Assembly (NCBI RefSeq): GCF_001278035.1
Contig: NZ_CP009452.1
Coordinates: 4,356,777-4,420,776 of the forward strand
Direction of reading: 5' to 3'
Origin: Sphingopyxis sp. 113P3
GTDB taxonomy: Bacteria; Pseudomonadota; Alphaproteobacteria; Sphingomonadales; Sphingomonadaceae
DNA length: 64,000 nt
Shown here: piece after piece, positions 9,708 through 20,858 of the stretch
How the letters are laid out: every line of letters begins with the position of its first letter
How positions within the stretch are numbered: position 1 is the first letter of the stretch
Translations under genes and position numbers: made by a program
The notes under the pieces: generated by a model
What the model saw: the letters and a program-made list of their open reading frames with translations, nothing else
What the model was told of the DNA's origin: nothing
The model's database searches: none

Positions 9708-10424
9708 CTAGGCCTGGGCGCGAACCCGGCGTGCCGTAGCGTCATCTCGCTCCCGGCGGATACACGGAAGGCGGAGCAGCCGTCCGCCCGCCGCGAGCAT
9801 CGCCTGATAGGGTCCGGCAAAATTTTCCGCGATCGCGTCATGGCCGACGTCGAGGCCACCGGTAAAGCTGCCGAAGGCGGGGAGAATCAGCCGCTGGTCA
9901 TTGCCCGCGAAGCAGGGTCGCGACACACCGCGCCCGCGCACCGTCAGGCGGAGCTTGGGGTGGAAATGCCCTGATATTTCGGCGCGGGTCTCATCGGCGC
10001 GGCACTGGTGGCGGAACACGATGCCGTCGATAACCATCTCTTCGGTGACCTCGCCGCCCCATGCACCGCCCGCAAAGCCGTCGTGATTGCCCGCGATCCA
10101 GACGATTCGGGTCGCGGTCGCCTGCGCGGCAAGCCGCGCCGCAACCGCTGGAGCTATGCGCTCGGCCGCCGCCACGTCGTGGAAACTGTCGCCAAGACAC
10201 CAGATCGCGCGCGCGCCCGTTTCGGTTGCGAGGCGCGCCAGTCGGTCGAGCGTGTCGTGGCTGTCATAGGGAGGCAGCGGCTGGCCGTGTCCAGCGTACC
10301 AGCTTGCCTTTTCCAGATGCAGGTCGGCGACGATCAGCGCTGCATGACGGGGCCAGAACAGCGCCCGGTCGGCGAGCAAGACGAAGGTCTGGCCGGCAAA
10401 AGAAAGGGTAGCGGCGGGCGGCAT
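9708..10424 (-). CDS. pdeM: Ligase-associated DNA damage response endonuclease PdeM
   Basis: A 238-residue calcineurin-like metallophosphoesterase. The metal-binding motifs are present in order: VADLHLEKASW, CLGDSFHD, AGNHDGF and GHFHPK. This set and the LEKASWYAGHG sequence are typical of PdeM, one member of the ligase-associated DNA repair group (ATP-dependent ligase, exonuclease, DEXH helicase, PdeM). The helicase partner is encoded just upstream at 11618-14026, but the ligase and exonuclease are not in this window. A retropepsin-like gene lies between, 39 bp away. Cellular function is inferred from the family. Confidence 0.88.
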   Translation of the reverse strand: MPPAATLSFAGQTFVLLADRALFWPRHAALIVADLHLEKASWYAGHGQPLPPYDSHDTLDRLARLATETGARAIWCLGDSFHDVAAAERIAPAVAARLAAQATATRIVWIAGNHDGFAGGAWGGEVTEEMVIDGIVFRHQCRADETRAEISGHFHPKLRLTVRGRGVSRPCFAGNDQRLILPAFGSFTGGLDVGHDAIAENFAGPYQAMLAAGGRLLRLPCIRRERDDATARRVRAQA

Positions 10425-10463
10425 GCTGCCGCTATGACGCGGCCGGCGTCCCGCGGCAAGCGG

Positions 10464-11528
10464 CTATCCTCCGCGCTGCCAGTCCGCCGCGGCATAGCGT
10501 TGCCCGGTCTCGCGCCGCGCGCCACTCGGCATGTCGAGCACGACGCGCTTGTTGGGAAAGTCTATCTCGACGCGGTCGAATAGCGACAAGCTGTCCATCC
10601 CGAGCAGAAGCGCCGGCCGCCTGTCGAGACCGAGTGCATCGAAAGCCTTTGAATCGGCGAAGGAGACAGGCAGGTCGTTGATCGAGATGCCCTCGATCTC
10701 GATCCGCTTGATTGCCGTGCGCATCGCCGGCACGTCCTCACCGGTCACCGCCCCCAATACGGCAGGGTAGAAGGGCATCGTGTTCTGTCGCCGCGCCGCA
10801 ATCAGCCTTCGCAGCGCGAGATTACCGACGCTCGACTGGGCTCCGGTATCGACGACCACGTCGATGTGGCGACCGTCGATGCGGGCGTTGGAGAGGATCA
10901 GGCGTCCCGCGCTGTTTCGCGCTGTAACGACGATCGCGTCGCTGCCGCGGATCAGCGGTCGAGCGTGCCGGCGGCTTGCCAATATCTCCATCGTCTCCCT
11001 GCGGAAATCGATGAGCAGGCGGCGCTTCTCGAGCATGTCGACCCCGATCAGCCCCGCCGCACCGATATGGCGCCCGGCAAAGGCCGGCGCATCGAACGGA
11101 TTGAGCCGAAGATCGGTCATCTCGAGCGAGGCAACGCGAAAGCTCGGTGCGACCGCAACCGTGGTGCCGATCGTTGCCAGCCGCAACCGCTCGCTTCGAC
11201 CGAGCCCCAGGCGGGCGGCGAGTTCGCGCGCGATGATGGTGCGCTCCGCCCCGGTGTCGACGAGGAAGGAAAAAGGCCCCTGCCCATCGACCATCACGGG
11301 GACCGACATGCGCCGTGTCGCATCGAGATCGAAGGGCTGGACGAAGGGGACGACGTTTTCGAGATTCTCACCCAGAAGCGCAGGATCGGCAGGTGGTGAA
11401 GAAGCCGGTGCGCTCGCTTCGCGCCCAGGCGGGGGGGCGGCTGTCACCGGTCCCGGCGCCGCCCCGACGAGCAAGGGTGCGGCGAGCAGCAAGGGCCAGA
11501 ATGGTGACCGGACGGCAATCGGCGTCAT
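10464..11528 (-). CDS. Secreted tandem retropepsin-like aspartic protease
   Basis: 354 residues with a predicted signal peptide (LLLAAPLLVGAAPGPVTA). Two retropepsin-like halves follow. The first has FLVDTGAERT at residues ~89-97 (active-site DTGA 91-94), with the flap region after it. The second has VVVDTGAQSS (DTGA 227-230). Each half ends in a hydrophobic GLIGVDML / ALLLGMDSL motif, the usual psi-loop partner. The protein thus carries both catalytic aspartates in one chain, like eukaryotic pepsins; many bacterial relatives have a single domain and must dimerise. Substrate unknown. It interrupts the usual pairing of helicase and PdeM genes. Confidence 0.85.
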   Translation of the reverse strand: MTPIAVRSPFWPLLLAAPLLVGAAPGPVTAAPPPGREASAPASSPPADPALLGENLENVVPFVQPFDLDATRRMSVPVMVDGQGPFSFLVDTGAERTIIARELAARLGLGRSERLRLATIGTTVAVAPSFRVASLEMTDLRLNPFDAPAFAGRHIGAAGLIGVDMLEKRRLLIDFRRETMEILASRRHARPLIRGSDAIVVTARNSAGRLILSNARIDGRHIDVVVDTGAQSSVGNLALRRLIAARRQNTMPFYPAVLGAVTGEDVPAMRTAIKRIEIEGISINDLPVSFADSKAFDALGLDRRPALLLGMDSLSLFDRVEIDFPNKRVVLDMPSGARRETGQRYAAADWQRGG

Positions 11529-11617
11529 ATCGGCATCCCCTCGTCATTTTCCTGCAGTTTACGCCTGATCGGACAGTCCGGCAAGCAAGGGCTCGAGGGA
11601 AGAAGGTCCCCGCCCTA

Positions 11618-14026
11618 CTAAAGCGCGCCCATCGCCCTGTCGGCGAGCGCGTCGGCCAGCTCGCCGAGAAGTGCATCGTCGAGATCGGGCCCCGCAACGC
11701 TCTCACGCCCGATCAGCATAAGCACCGGAACCGCGAGCGGGCTGATCCGGTCGAGCCGCCTGTGCACCATCGTGCCCGCCGCGCGGTCGAGCAGATCGCC
11801 CAGCCGCGCCACGTCGGTCAGCCGTTCGCGGGCATCGGCCCAGGCAGCCTCGAGCAGGAGGTGATCGGGCTCATATTTCCTGAGCACGTCGAAGATCAGA
11901 TCGGTGGAGAAGGTCACCTGCTTGCCCGTCTTGCGCTTGCCCGGATGCTGCCGCTCGATCAGTCCGCCGATTACCGCGACCTCACGAAAGGCACGCTTTA
12001 GAAGATGCGATTGCTCGACCCATTCGACGAACTCGTCGGACAGGATTTCCGCGTCGAACAGCGCCTCGGGATGCGCCACCTCGCGTAGCGACCAGACCGC
12101 AATCGCATAGTCCGTCGCGACAAAACCCACTGGCTGCAGGCCCATCCGCGCCATCCGCTTGGTAATCAGCATGCCGAGCGACTGATGCGCGTTCCACCCT
12201 TCGAAGGGGTAGCAGACCATATACTGGTGGCCCTCGTGCGGAAAGGTTTCGACCAATAGCTCGCCAGGGCGCGGCAGCACCGATCGGCGCGCCTGCATTT
12301 CAAGCCAGAAGCGGACATCCTCGGGAAAGCGTTGCCAGCTTGCCGGGTCGGCCAGGAAATTACGAACCCTGTCGGCCAGCCGCGTCGAGATGGCCAGCCG
12401 CGCGCCCATATAGGATGGGATGCGCGCAGGGCGGGACGTCGCGCGTACGATCAAGTCGGTGTCGCGGATTGCCTCGACCTCAAGGCTGAGTCCGGCAAAG
12501 GCAAATGTGTCGCCCGCAGTCAGCGTGCTTGCGAAATATTCTTCGACCTGGCCGAGGCGTCGACCGTTCCGAAAGCGAACCGACGCCATCGGCGCCTCAA
12601 CGATGATTCCAGCGTTGAGCCGGTGCTGCGCTGCAAGGCGTGGGTGCGAAATGCGCCACCGCCCGCGTCCGTCCGGGGCAAGGCGCCGGAACCTGTCATA
12701 GCTTTTGAGTGCATAACCGCCATCGCGCACAAAGCCGAGCAAGCGGCCGAAGATCTCGGCGTCGATCCACTGATAGGATGCGGCGGTGCGGATTTCGGCG
12801 AGCAGCTCGCTTTCATCGAACGGCGCCGCGCAGGCGAGTGCCATCACATGCTGCGCCAGAACGTCGAGTGCGCCGGGGCGAAACCGGTCGGCATCGCGCT
12901 CGCCCGCCTCGACGGCATCGAGCGCCGCGCGCGCCTCCAGATATTCAAAGCGATTGCCGGGGACGATCAACGCGCGGCTGGGCTCTTCGAGGCGGTGGTT
13001 CGCGCGCCCGATGCGCTGGAGCAGCCGCGAGGATCCTTTGGGTGCACCCATCTGGATCACGCAATCGACATTTCCCCAGTCGAGCCCGAGGTCGAGACTT
13101 GCCGTGGCGACCAACGCGCGCAGCCTCCCTTCGGCCATCGCCGCCTCGGCGCGCTGCCGCGCCTCGCGGTCAAGGCTCCCGTGGTGGATCCCGATCGGCA
13201 GACCGAGGTCGTTGACCTTCCAAAGCTCCTGAAAGATCAGTTCGGCGAGGCCGCGGGTATTGCAGAAGATGATCGTGGTGCGGTTCCTCGCGACCTCCGC
13301 CATCACCTGATGCACCGCATAGCGCCCCGAATGCCCGGCCCAGGGTACCGCACCTTCGGGCAGCAGAATCGCGATGCGAGGCTCGGCGCCGGGCTCACCC
13401 TCGACGATCGTCACCGCTCGCGCATCGGCATTTGGTGCAAGCCACGCCGCATATTGCGCGGGATCGGCGATTGTCGCGGACAGGCCCACGCGGCGCAGGG
13501 CGGGGGCCAGCCGCTGAAGCCGCGACAACGCAAGCGACAGAAGATCGCCGCGCTTGCCGGGCGCGAAGGCGTGGATTTCGTCGATGACTACCGTCTTCAA
13601 ACCGGCGAACATCGCGAAACTGTCGGGATAGGACAGAAGGAGCGAGAGCGATTCGGGGGTGGTGAGCAGGATGTTCGGCGGCTTCGCACGCTGCCGCGCT
13701 TTCTTGTCCGACGAGGTGTCGCCGCTGCGGCTCTCGACGCTGATATCGAGTCCCATCTCCGCAATCGGCCCGAGCAGATTGCGCTCGACGTCGGCCGCGA
13801 GTGCCTTCAGCGGCGAGACATAGAGGGTGTGGAGCTGGTCCGAGGGGTGCCGTGCGAGATCGACGAGCGTCGGCAGGAAGCCTGAGAGTGTCTTGCCTGC
13901 CCCTGTGGCAGCGACCAGCAAAGCGTGCTCCCCGCGCCCTGCCGCCGCCAGCATATCGATCTGGTGCCGCCGCACCCGCCACCCGCGCGCGGCGAACCAG
14001 TCGGAAAAGGGAGAGGGAAGCTCCAT
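11618..14026 (-). CDS. Ligase-associated DNA damage response DEXH-box helicase (Lhr-type)
   Basis: About 802 residues starting at MELPSPFSDWF; an in-frame ATG at 14098 would add 24 residues, and neither start has a good SD. The conserved order is a Walker A AATGAGKT, the DEIH box (VIDEIHAF), SAT (VGLSATIADP), and the C-terminal helicase motif LQRIGRANHR. After the two RecA folds come the Lhr-type winged-helix and C-terminal region (to LADRAMGAL). Enzymes of this type translocate 3' to 5' and are assigned to DNA repair with an ATP-dependent ligase; here only PdeM is nearby. The downstream retropepsin gene is 89 bp away on the same strand. Confidence 0.92.
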   Translation of the reverse strand: MELPSPFSDWFAARGWRVRRHQIDMLAAAGRGEHALLVAATGAGKTLSGFLPTLVDLARHPSDQLHTLYVSPLKALAADVERNLLGPIAEMGLDISVESRSGDTSSDKKARQRAKPPNILLTTPESLSLLLSYPDSFAMFAGLKTVVIDEIHAFAPGKRGDLLSLALSRLQRLAPALRRVGLSATIADPAQYAAWLAPNADARAVTIVEGEPGAEPRIAILLPEGAVPWAGHSGRYAVHQVMAEVARNRTTIIFCNTRGLAELIFQELWKVNDLGLPIGIHHGSLDREARQRAEAAMAEGRLRALVATASLDLGLDWGNVDCVIQMGAPKGSSRLLQRIGRANHRLEEPSRALIVPGNRFEYLEARAALDAVEAGERDADRFRPGALDVLAQHVMALACAAPFDESELLAEIRTAASYQWIDAEIFGRLLGFVRDGGYALKSYDRFRRLAPDGRGRWRISHPRLAAQHRLNAGIIVEAPMASVRFRNGRRLGQVEEYFASTLTAGDTFAFAGLSLEVEAIRDTDLIVRATSRPARIPSYMGARLAISTRLADRVRNFLADPASWQRFPEDVRFWLEMQARRSVLPRPGELLVETFPHEGHQYMVCYPFEGWNAHQSLGMLITKRMARMGLQPVGFVATDYAIAVWSLREVAHPEALFDAEILSDEFVEWVEQSHLLKRAFREVAVIGGLIERQHPGKRKTGKQVTFSTDLIFDVLRKYEPDHLLLEAAWADARERLTDVARLGDLLDRAAGTMVHRRLDRISPLAVPVLMLIGRESVAGPDLDDALLGELADALADRAMGAL

Positions 14027-14131
14027 GGACCCGATGTGGCGTTCCGGGAGCGGGCGGGCAAGGTCTGCGCGCATCGCGCGATACACCGCGATTGACATGC
14101 AACGAAAAAGGAAAGCCTTCCCTCCCCGCGC

Positions 14132-15013
14132 CTAGCGGCCCGTGGACCGCCCGACGCCATAATCGATCCTGATCCGCACCCAACTCCCAACCAGCAGCTG
14201 TCCGTTGCGCCGCGGGGGCCGCACCCGGAACTGCCATGCGGCGGCGAGCACCGCGCGATTGATCTGCGATCCGAACGGATATTCGTCGAGCCCGACGCAA
14301 TCCTCGACCCGATAATCGGGCGCGGTGCGGCACGCAATCAGACCCCAGCCCGGCCCGCTCGCCGTCGAGAGATATCCGCGCAGCTCGGAATCGCTCGGCT
14401 CGCGATACCAGCTCGCGGCATAGAGCGGCTCGCCATTGGGCGCGGTGCCGACCTGTTGCGTATCGCGCGATGCTGATCCGCCGACATTGGGCGGCCCGTA
14501 GACCCGGCCGTCGGAGGGGCGCAGGATCGCCTGGGAGGCCGGCGGCGCCGGGGGGTTCTCGCTTGGCTGGGGCAGAAGCGGTGGGGCCTCGGGCGCCGGG
14601 AGCGGCGTGGGCGGAGGCGCGGCAACCTCGGGCTGCGCCCGTACCGGCGTCGTCTTCGCCGGCGGGGTCTCGGGCGCGGCGGGGTCGGGCGAGGCATCCG
14701 AGCTCCCGGCTGTTTCCAGCGTCACGAGCGTGACGCCCTCTTCCCGGCTCACGCTTTGCTTTGAGAGACCAAAGCTTAAGAGCAGGACGAGCAGTCCGCC
14801 GGTAATGAGCAAGGCGAGGCCGGCGGCCAGCGTGCGCCGCGCAGCGCCGATCCCGAGCCTATGGCGGTCATGATCAGCGAGAGTGCCCGGCGGAAGCCAT
14901 CCGGGGGAGCGGCGAGCGCTGATCGAGAGGCCCGGCGGCAACATCCGCGCGGGGATAGGGGCCGCCTGCGCCGGTGACAAGGTGCTCGGTCGTCGTGCGC
15001 AGGGGAATCGCAT
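14132..15013 (-). CDS. TonB-like membrane protein, N-terminus altered by ISAs1 insertion
   Basis: Cytoplasmic N-terminus, one membrane helix (LAAGLALLITGGLLVLLLSFGL, residues ~62-82), then a VTLVTLE strand, a Pro/Ala-rich linker and a ~110-residue C-terminal domain. That domain ends in AAWQFRVRPPRRNGQLLVGSWVRIRI, the pattern of the last strands of TonB-family proteins (FRP-x-NG-V). An energy-transducer-like role is therefore suggested, but similarity is weak and no ExbB/ExbD genes are adjacent. The ATG at 15013 lies inside the left inverted repeat of the insertion sequence, so the first five residues (MRFPC) come from the element. If the native start is the ATG at 14944, the 270-residue protein is intact and only its promoter was displaced. 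Confidence 0.55.
   Translation of the reverse strand: MRFPCARRPSTLSPAQAAPIPARMLPPGLSISARRSPGWLPPGTLADHDRHRLGIGAARRTLAAGLALLITGGLLVLLLSFGLSKQSVSREEGVTLVTLETAGSSDASPDPAAPETPPAKTTPVRAQPEVAAPPPTPLPAPEAPPLLPQPSENPPAPPASQAILRPSDGRVYGPPNVGGSASRDTQQVGTAPNGEPLYAASWYREPSDSELRGYLSTASGPGWGLIACRTAPDYRVEDCVGLDEYPFGSQINRAVLAAAWQFRVRPPRRNGQLLVGSWVRIRIDYGVGRSTGR
14991..14999. repeat. ISAs1 target-site duplication, left copy
   Basis: CGTCGTGCG immediately precedes the element and is repeated exactly at 16217-16225 immediately after it. Nine bases fits the 8-10 bp duplications made by ISAs1-family elements. Confidence 0.9.
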
Positions 15014-15038
15014 TTGAAAAATATAGTAGCGCGATGAG

Positions 15039-15068
15039 TTGATATGGATTCTTTGGGTGTCCTTCATA
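15039..15068 (+). promoter_or_regulatory. Possible transposase promoter
   Basis: TTGATA (15039-15044) and TTCATA (15063-15068) with an 18-bp spacer, just ahead of a very strong SD (AAGGAGG, 15071-15077) and the transposase ATG at 15084. The -10 is only a fair match, and the distance to the SD is short. Confidence 0.3.
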
Positions 15069-15083
15069 GTAAGGAGGATATCC

Positions 15084-16211
15084 ATGTCCTGGTTTGCCGC
15101 GGCGTTTGATGATCTTCGCGATCCGCGAACGGGCAACGCGCGCCGTCACGATCTGCTGGAAGTGCTGACGATGGCGCTGACGGCGTCGATTTGCGGGGCG
15201 GAGAGTTGTTCGGATTTTGCGGATTTCGCGGTGGATCGCGAGGATCTGTTCCGGGAGTTTCTGCGCCTTGAGAATGGGGTTCCCAGCCATGACACCTTCT
15301 CCCGGATTTTCCGGCTGCTGGATCCGGCAGCCTTTGCACGCTGCTTCGAGCAGTTTCTGACCGCTCTTGGCGAAGCGGGTGCCGGTGTTGTCGCCATCGA
15401 CGGCAAGACACTGCGGCGCTCGTTCGACACGGCAGCCGGCCGATCGCCGCTGGCGGTGGTGACGGCCTTTGCCTCGTCGACACGCACCGTCATCGGCCAG
15501 GAAAGCTTCCGTCCGGGGGAAGGCGACAGCGAAATCCTTGCCGCAAGAGCGCTCCTCGAATGCCTGGACCTCACAGGCCAGCTTGTCACCGCCGATGCCC
15601 TGCACTGCCAGACCGAGACTGCGCAGCTGATCCTCGATCGTGGCGGCGATTATCTCTTACGTCTCAAGGCGAACAGACCGGCCCTGCATGAGGCGGTGGC
15701 CAGCTACTTCGCTGCACCGGATATCCTTGCCGGTCTCGCCACGACTGAGACAAGCGATGCCGATCATGGACGTCTCGAAGAGCGGCGGGCTTTTGTCAGC
15801 CATGACCTTGGCTGGCTGCACGGTCCCAAGCGCGCCTGCACCGAACCGGTGGACATGCCCGCTCTTGCCTGTCTCGGCATGATCGAGGCCACGGTCACCC
15901 GCAATGGAAAGACCACAACGACCCGCCATTATCATCTCTCATCCCGGACGCTGAGCCCGGAAGAATATCTTGCCGCCGCCAGATCCCACTGGTCGATCGA
16001 AAATGGTCTCCACTGGGTGCTCGACATGACATTCGATGAAGATCGCGCCCGCAGCCGAAAGGACCATGCCCCCGAAAATCTCGCAACCTTGCGCAAGCTC
16101 GCCCTCAATGTCCTGCGAACCGCCAGACCCGATATCTCCATCAGGAGAAAACGGAAACGCTCCGGATGGTCCAACGCCTTCGCCAAAACCATCCTCGGTC
16201 AAATGCGATAG
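15084..16211 (+). CDS. ISAs1-family transposase
   Basis: 375 residues. The N-terminal DDE-associated domain starts [21 protein letters not shown] and is typical of ISAs1/H-repeat proteins. The catalytic DDE core follows: the first Asp in [12 protein letters not shown], the second in [12 protein letters not shown], and the Glu in [19 protein letters not shown]. The start was chosen at the ATG 7 nt after AAGGAGG; an upstream in-frame ATG exists but lies in front of that SD. The reading frame is intact end to end, so the element is probably still active or was until recently. It ends 5 bp before the right tip of the element. Confidence 0.95.
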   Translation: MSWFAAAFDDLRDPRTGNARRHDLLEVLTMALTASICGAESCSDFADFAVDREDLFREFLRLENGVPSHDTFSRIFRLLDPAAFARCFEQFLTALGEAGAGVVAIDGKTLRRSFDTAAGRSPLAVVTAFASSTRTVIGQESFRPGEGDSEILAARALLECLDLTGQLVTADALHCQTETAQLILDRGGDYLLRLKANRPALHEAVASYFAAPDILAGLATTETSDADHGRLEERRAFVSHDLGWLHGPKRACTEPVDMPALACLGMIEATVTRNGKTTTTRHYHLSSRTLSPEEYLAAARSHWSIENGLHWVLDMTFDEDRARSRKDHAPENLATLRKLALNVLRTARPDISIRRKRKRSGWSNAFAKTILGQMR

Positions 16212-16216
16212 CCCTG

Positions 16217-16225
16217 CGTCGTGCG
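16217..16225. repeat. ISAs1 target-site duplication, right copy
   Basis: CGTCGTGCG, identical to 14991-14999 on the other side of the element. Only 26 bp of native sequence then remain before the glsA start. Confidence 0.9.
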
Positions 16226-16251
16226 CGTGTGAAGTTGCTAGGGGAAGCCGA

Positions 16252-17181
16252 ATGAAGGATCATCTCGCCCGCTGCGTTGCCGAAGCCTATGCCCAGGCTC
16301 TCCCTCACCGCGGGTCGGGGCGCGTTGCCGACTATATCCCGGCGCTGGCAAAGGCCAATCCGAACCGCTTCGGTTTCGCCCTCGCCCTCCCCGACGGCAC
16401 CGTCCATACGGCGGGCGATGCCGACGAGCCCTTCTCGATCCAGTCGGTATCAAAGGTCTTCACGCTCGCGCTCGCGCTGCGCCGCGTTGGCAGCGCGCTA
16501 TGGGCGAGCGTCGGCCGAGAGCCGTCGGGAAGCGCTTTCAACTCGATCGTCCAGCTCGAAAGCGAAGGCGGCATTCCGCGCAATCCGCTGATCAACGCCG
16601 GCGCAATCGCGACCAGCGACCGGCTGATCGACGCGCGCAGCGCCGACGCGGTGGTCGACGAAATTCTCGGTTTTGTCCGCGCCCGCGCGGGCGATGCCAG
16701 TATTGCGATTGACCCTGAGGTCGCGGCGTCCGAATCCGAAACCGGCGCGCGTAATCGCGCACTGGCCCATTTCATGGCGTCGTTCGGCACTCTTCGCCAC
16801 CCGGTCGAAACCGTGCTTTCTGTCTATTTCCGCCAATGCGCGATCGCGATGAACTGCCGTCAGCTCGCCCGCGCAGGGCTGTTTCTTGCGATGGGCGGTC
16901 GCGACCCCTTGACCGGCGAACAGCTGATCGAGCCGCACCGCGCGCGGCGCATCAATGCAATCATGATGCTTTGCGGTCACTACGACAATTCGGGCGAATT
17001 CGCATTCCGCGTCGGCCTCCCGGGAAAAAGCGGCGTCGGGGGCGGCATCCTGTGCATCGCACCGGGGCAGGGATCGATCGCGGTCTGGTCGCCGGGGCTT
17101 ACCGAGGCGGGCACGTCGCTCGTCGGCGCGATTGCGCTCGAACATTTTGCCTACGCAGCGGGCTGGTCCGTTTTCGATTGA
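16252..17181 (+). CDS. glsA: Glutaminase
   Basis: 309 residues, the usual length for GlsA (glutamine + water to glutamate + ammonia). The serine-beta-lactamase-like fold is marked by SVSK at residues 65-68 (catalytic Ser65/Lys68). Other family motifs are [31 protein letters not shown] and the C-terminal [13 protein letters not shown]. The SD AGGGGAAG precedes the ATG. The ISAs1 element ends 35 bp upstream, so the original promoter, which must have lain in or beyond the target region, is now about 1.2 kb away. Expression may depend on read-through from the element. It converges on the rlpA-like gene, with 2 bp between stops. Confidence 0.95.
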   Translation: MKDHLARCVAEAYAQALPHRGSGRVADYIPALAKANPNRFGFALALPDGTVHTAGDADEPFSIQSVSKVFTLALALRRVGSALWASVGREPSGSAFNSIVQLESEGGIPRNPLINAGAIATSDRLIDARSADAVVDEILGFVRARAGDASIAIDPEVAASESETGARNRALAHFMASFGTLRHPVETVLSVYFRQCAIAMNCRQLARAGLFLAMGGRDPLTGEQLIEPHRARRINAIMMLCGHYDNSGEFAFRVGLPGKSGVGGGILCIAPGQGSIAVWSPGLTEAGTSLVGAIALEHFAYAAGWSVFD

Positions 17182-17183
17182 GA

Positions 17184-17618
17184 TCAGTCGGCGATGCCGA
17201 CAGTGCCAGCAGCTCGGCTGTTTTCGGCAAGTTTCGTGTCGGCGCCGAGCAAGGTCATGCTGACTTTCGCAGTGCCGCTGCGATGCATGCCGATCTCGCG
17301 CGCCGCGGCGCTGCTGACGTCGATCACACGGCCGCGGCTAAATGGGCCCCGATCGTTGATGCGTACGACGACGCTCTTGCCGTTTGCGGTGTTGGTAACC
17401 CGCACCCGACTGCCGAAGGCGAGGGTGCGATGCGCGGCAGTGAGCTCGTCGGGGTCGAAGCGCTCGCCGCTCGCGGTGCGGTTGCCGGCGAGCTCATTGC
17501 CGTAATAGCTCGCCACTCCGCTGCCCATTTCGGTGCCGTCGTCCCCCGCAATCTGCTCCTGCGCAGCGACCGGGATCGCAAGCAGAAGCGGCAGGGCCAT
17601 GACCGTGAACCGGCGCAT
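17184..17618 (-). CDS. rlpA: RlpA-family septal lytic transglycosylase-like protein
   Basis: 144 residues with an N-terminal signal peptide (MALPLLLAIPVAAQ) but no lipobox. The double-psi beta-barrel domain occupies residues ~35-125: GVASYYGNELAGNRTASGERFD, LTAAHRTLAFGSRVRVTN and VVVRINDRGPFSRGRVIDVS. RlpA enzymes cut denuded peptidoglycan strands at division septa. This one is short and lacks the C-terminal SPOR domain that targets RlpA to septa, so it may act more generally. A strong SD (GGGGAGG) precedes the ATG. It is 104 bp downstream of gyrB on the same strand. Confidence 0.88.
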   Translation of the reverse strand: MRRFTVMALPLLLAIPVAAQEQIAGDDGTEMGSGVASYYGNELAGNRTASGERFDPDELTAAHRTLAFGSRVRVTNTANGKSVVVRINDRGPFSRGRVIDVSSAAAREIGMHRSGTAKVSMTLLGADTKLAENSRAAGTVGIAD

Positions 17619-17722
17619 ATCAGCCTCCCCTTGTCAGGTGGGCGGCATGAAGCAGCGTCCGGCCAGGGTCGCAAGCCGCCAGCGCCGCGCTGGGCGGAAA
17701 CTGCGGCTAGCCGTTTTGGCGA

Positions 17723-20362
<2,640 letters not shown>

Positions 20363-20375
20363 CTAGTTTCGGGTC

Positions 20376-20822
20376 ATGACCTCACGCCTTCCGCTTCGCC
20401 CTCTGCTTTGCACCCTTGTCCTTTCTGCGCTCGTGCTCGCAGGTTGCTCGCAGCCCGCGCCGCCTGCCGACAATGCGAAGCTCGCGGGCGGCGAACCCAT
20501 TGCGACGCGCGCGGTGATGATCGGGACCGAAGGGCCGACGCTGCCCGCCTGCTCGAGCATCAGCCGCGTCCAGGATGGTGGCACCGACGTCTATTGGGCC
20601 CCGGGAGAAACGCGCGTCGTCAAAGCACGGCTGGCCGGAGGCACGCCCGTGTCCCTGTGCGAGGCGGCCGAGAACGACGCCTGGTTCGGCATCGTGTTTG
20701 CGGCGCCCGGTACCGACAAGGATCTATGCGGAATTGGCCGTTCGGTGGCCAGTGCGCGCGAATATCAGGGACCGTGCCGCTGGGGCTGGATCCGCGGTGG
20801 AACCGTGCGGCTGGGCGCCTGA
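20376..20822 (+). CDS. Hypothetical lipoprotein
   Basis: 148 residues. The signal peptide ends in the lipobox LAGC (Cys24). The mature protein has five further cysteines (PACSSI, SLCEAAEN, DLCGIG and GPCRWGW among them) and a SH3-like pattern of short strands (YWAPGETRVVKARLAGGTPVSLCEA...WFGIVF), which looks like a bacterial SH3-type fold but is not identified with confidence. It is divergent from gyrB with 97 bp between. No operon partners. Confidence 0.6.
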   Translation: MTSRLPLRPLLCTLVLSALVLAGCSQPAPPADNAKLAGGEPIATRAVMIGTEGPTLPACSSISRVQDGGTDVYWAPGETRVVKARLAGGTPVSLCEAAENDAWFGIVFAAPGTDKDLCGIGRSVASAREYQGPCRWGWIRGGTVRLGA

Positions 20823-20832
20823 CCCAGATCCT

Positions 20833-20854
20833 TGCCCCGACCTTGCAAGGGGCA
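20833..20854. terminator. Possible hairpin between convergent genes
   Basis: TGCCCC (20833-20838) / GGGGCA (20849-20854) with a 10-nt loop lies in the 36-bp gap between two convergent stop codons. There is no T-run on either strand, so intrinsic termination is uncertain. Confidence 0.3.
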
Positions 20855-20858
20855 CCGC

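Larger units (their letters stand above)
15000..16216 (+). mobile_element. Complete ISAs1-family insertion sequence, 1217 bp
   Basis: The boundaries are set by terminal inverted repeats. The left is CAGGGGAATCGCATTTGA (15000-15017). The right, read as reverse complement of 16199-16216, is CAGGGCTATCGCATTTGA, so 16 of 18 bases agree. The element is flanked by a perfect 9-bp direct repeat and contains one intact transposase gene. The unmutated duplication and the open transposase suggest recent insertion. It sits between the divergently oriented TonB-like gene and glsA. Confidence 0.93.

Noticed and set aside
12332-13885. 517-codon plus-strand frame opposite the DEXH helicase gene
   Set aside because: Wholly antisense to a gene with intact helicase motifs; no domain or SD supports it.
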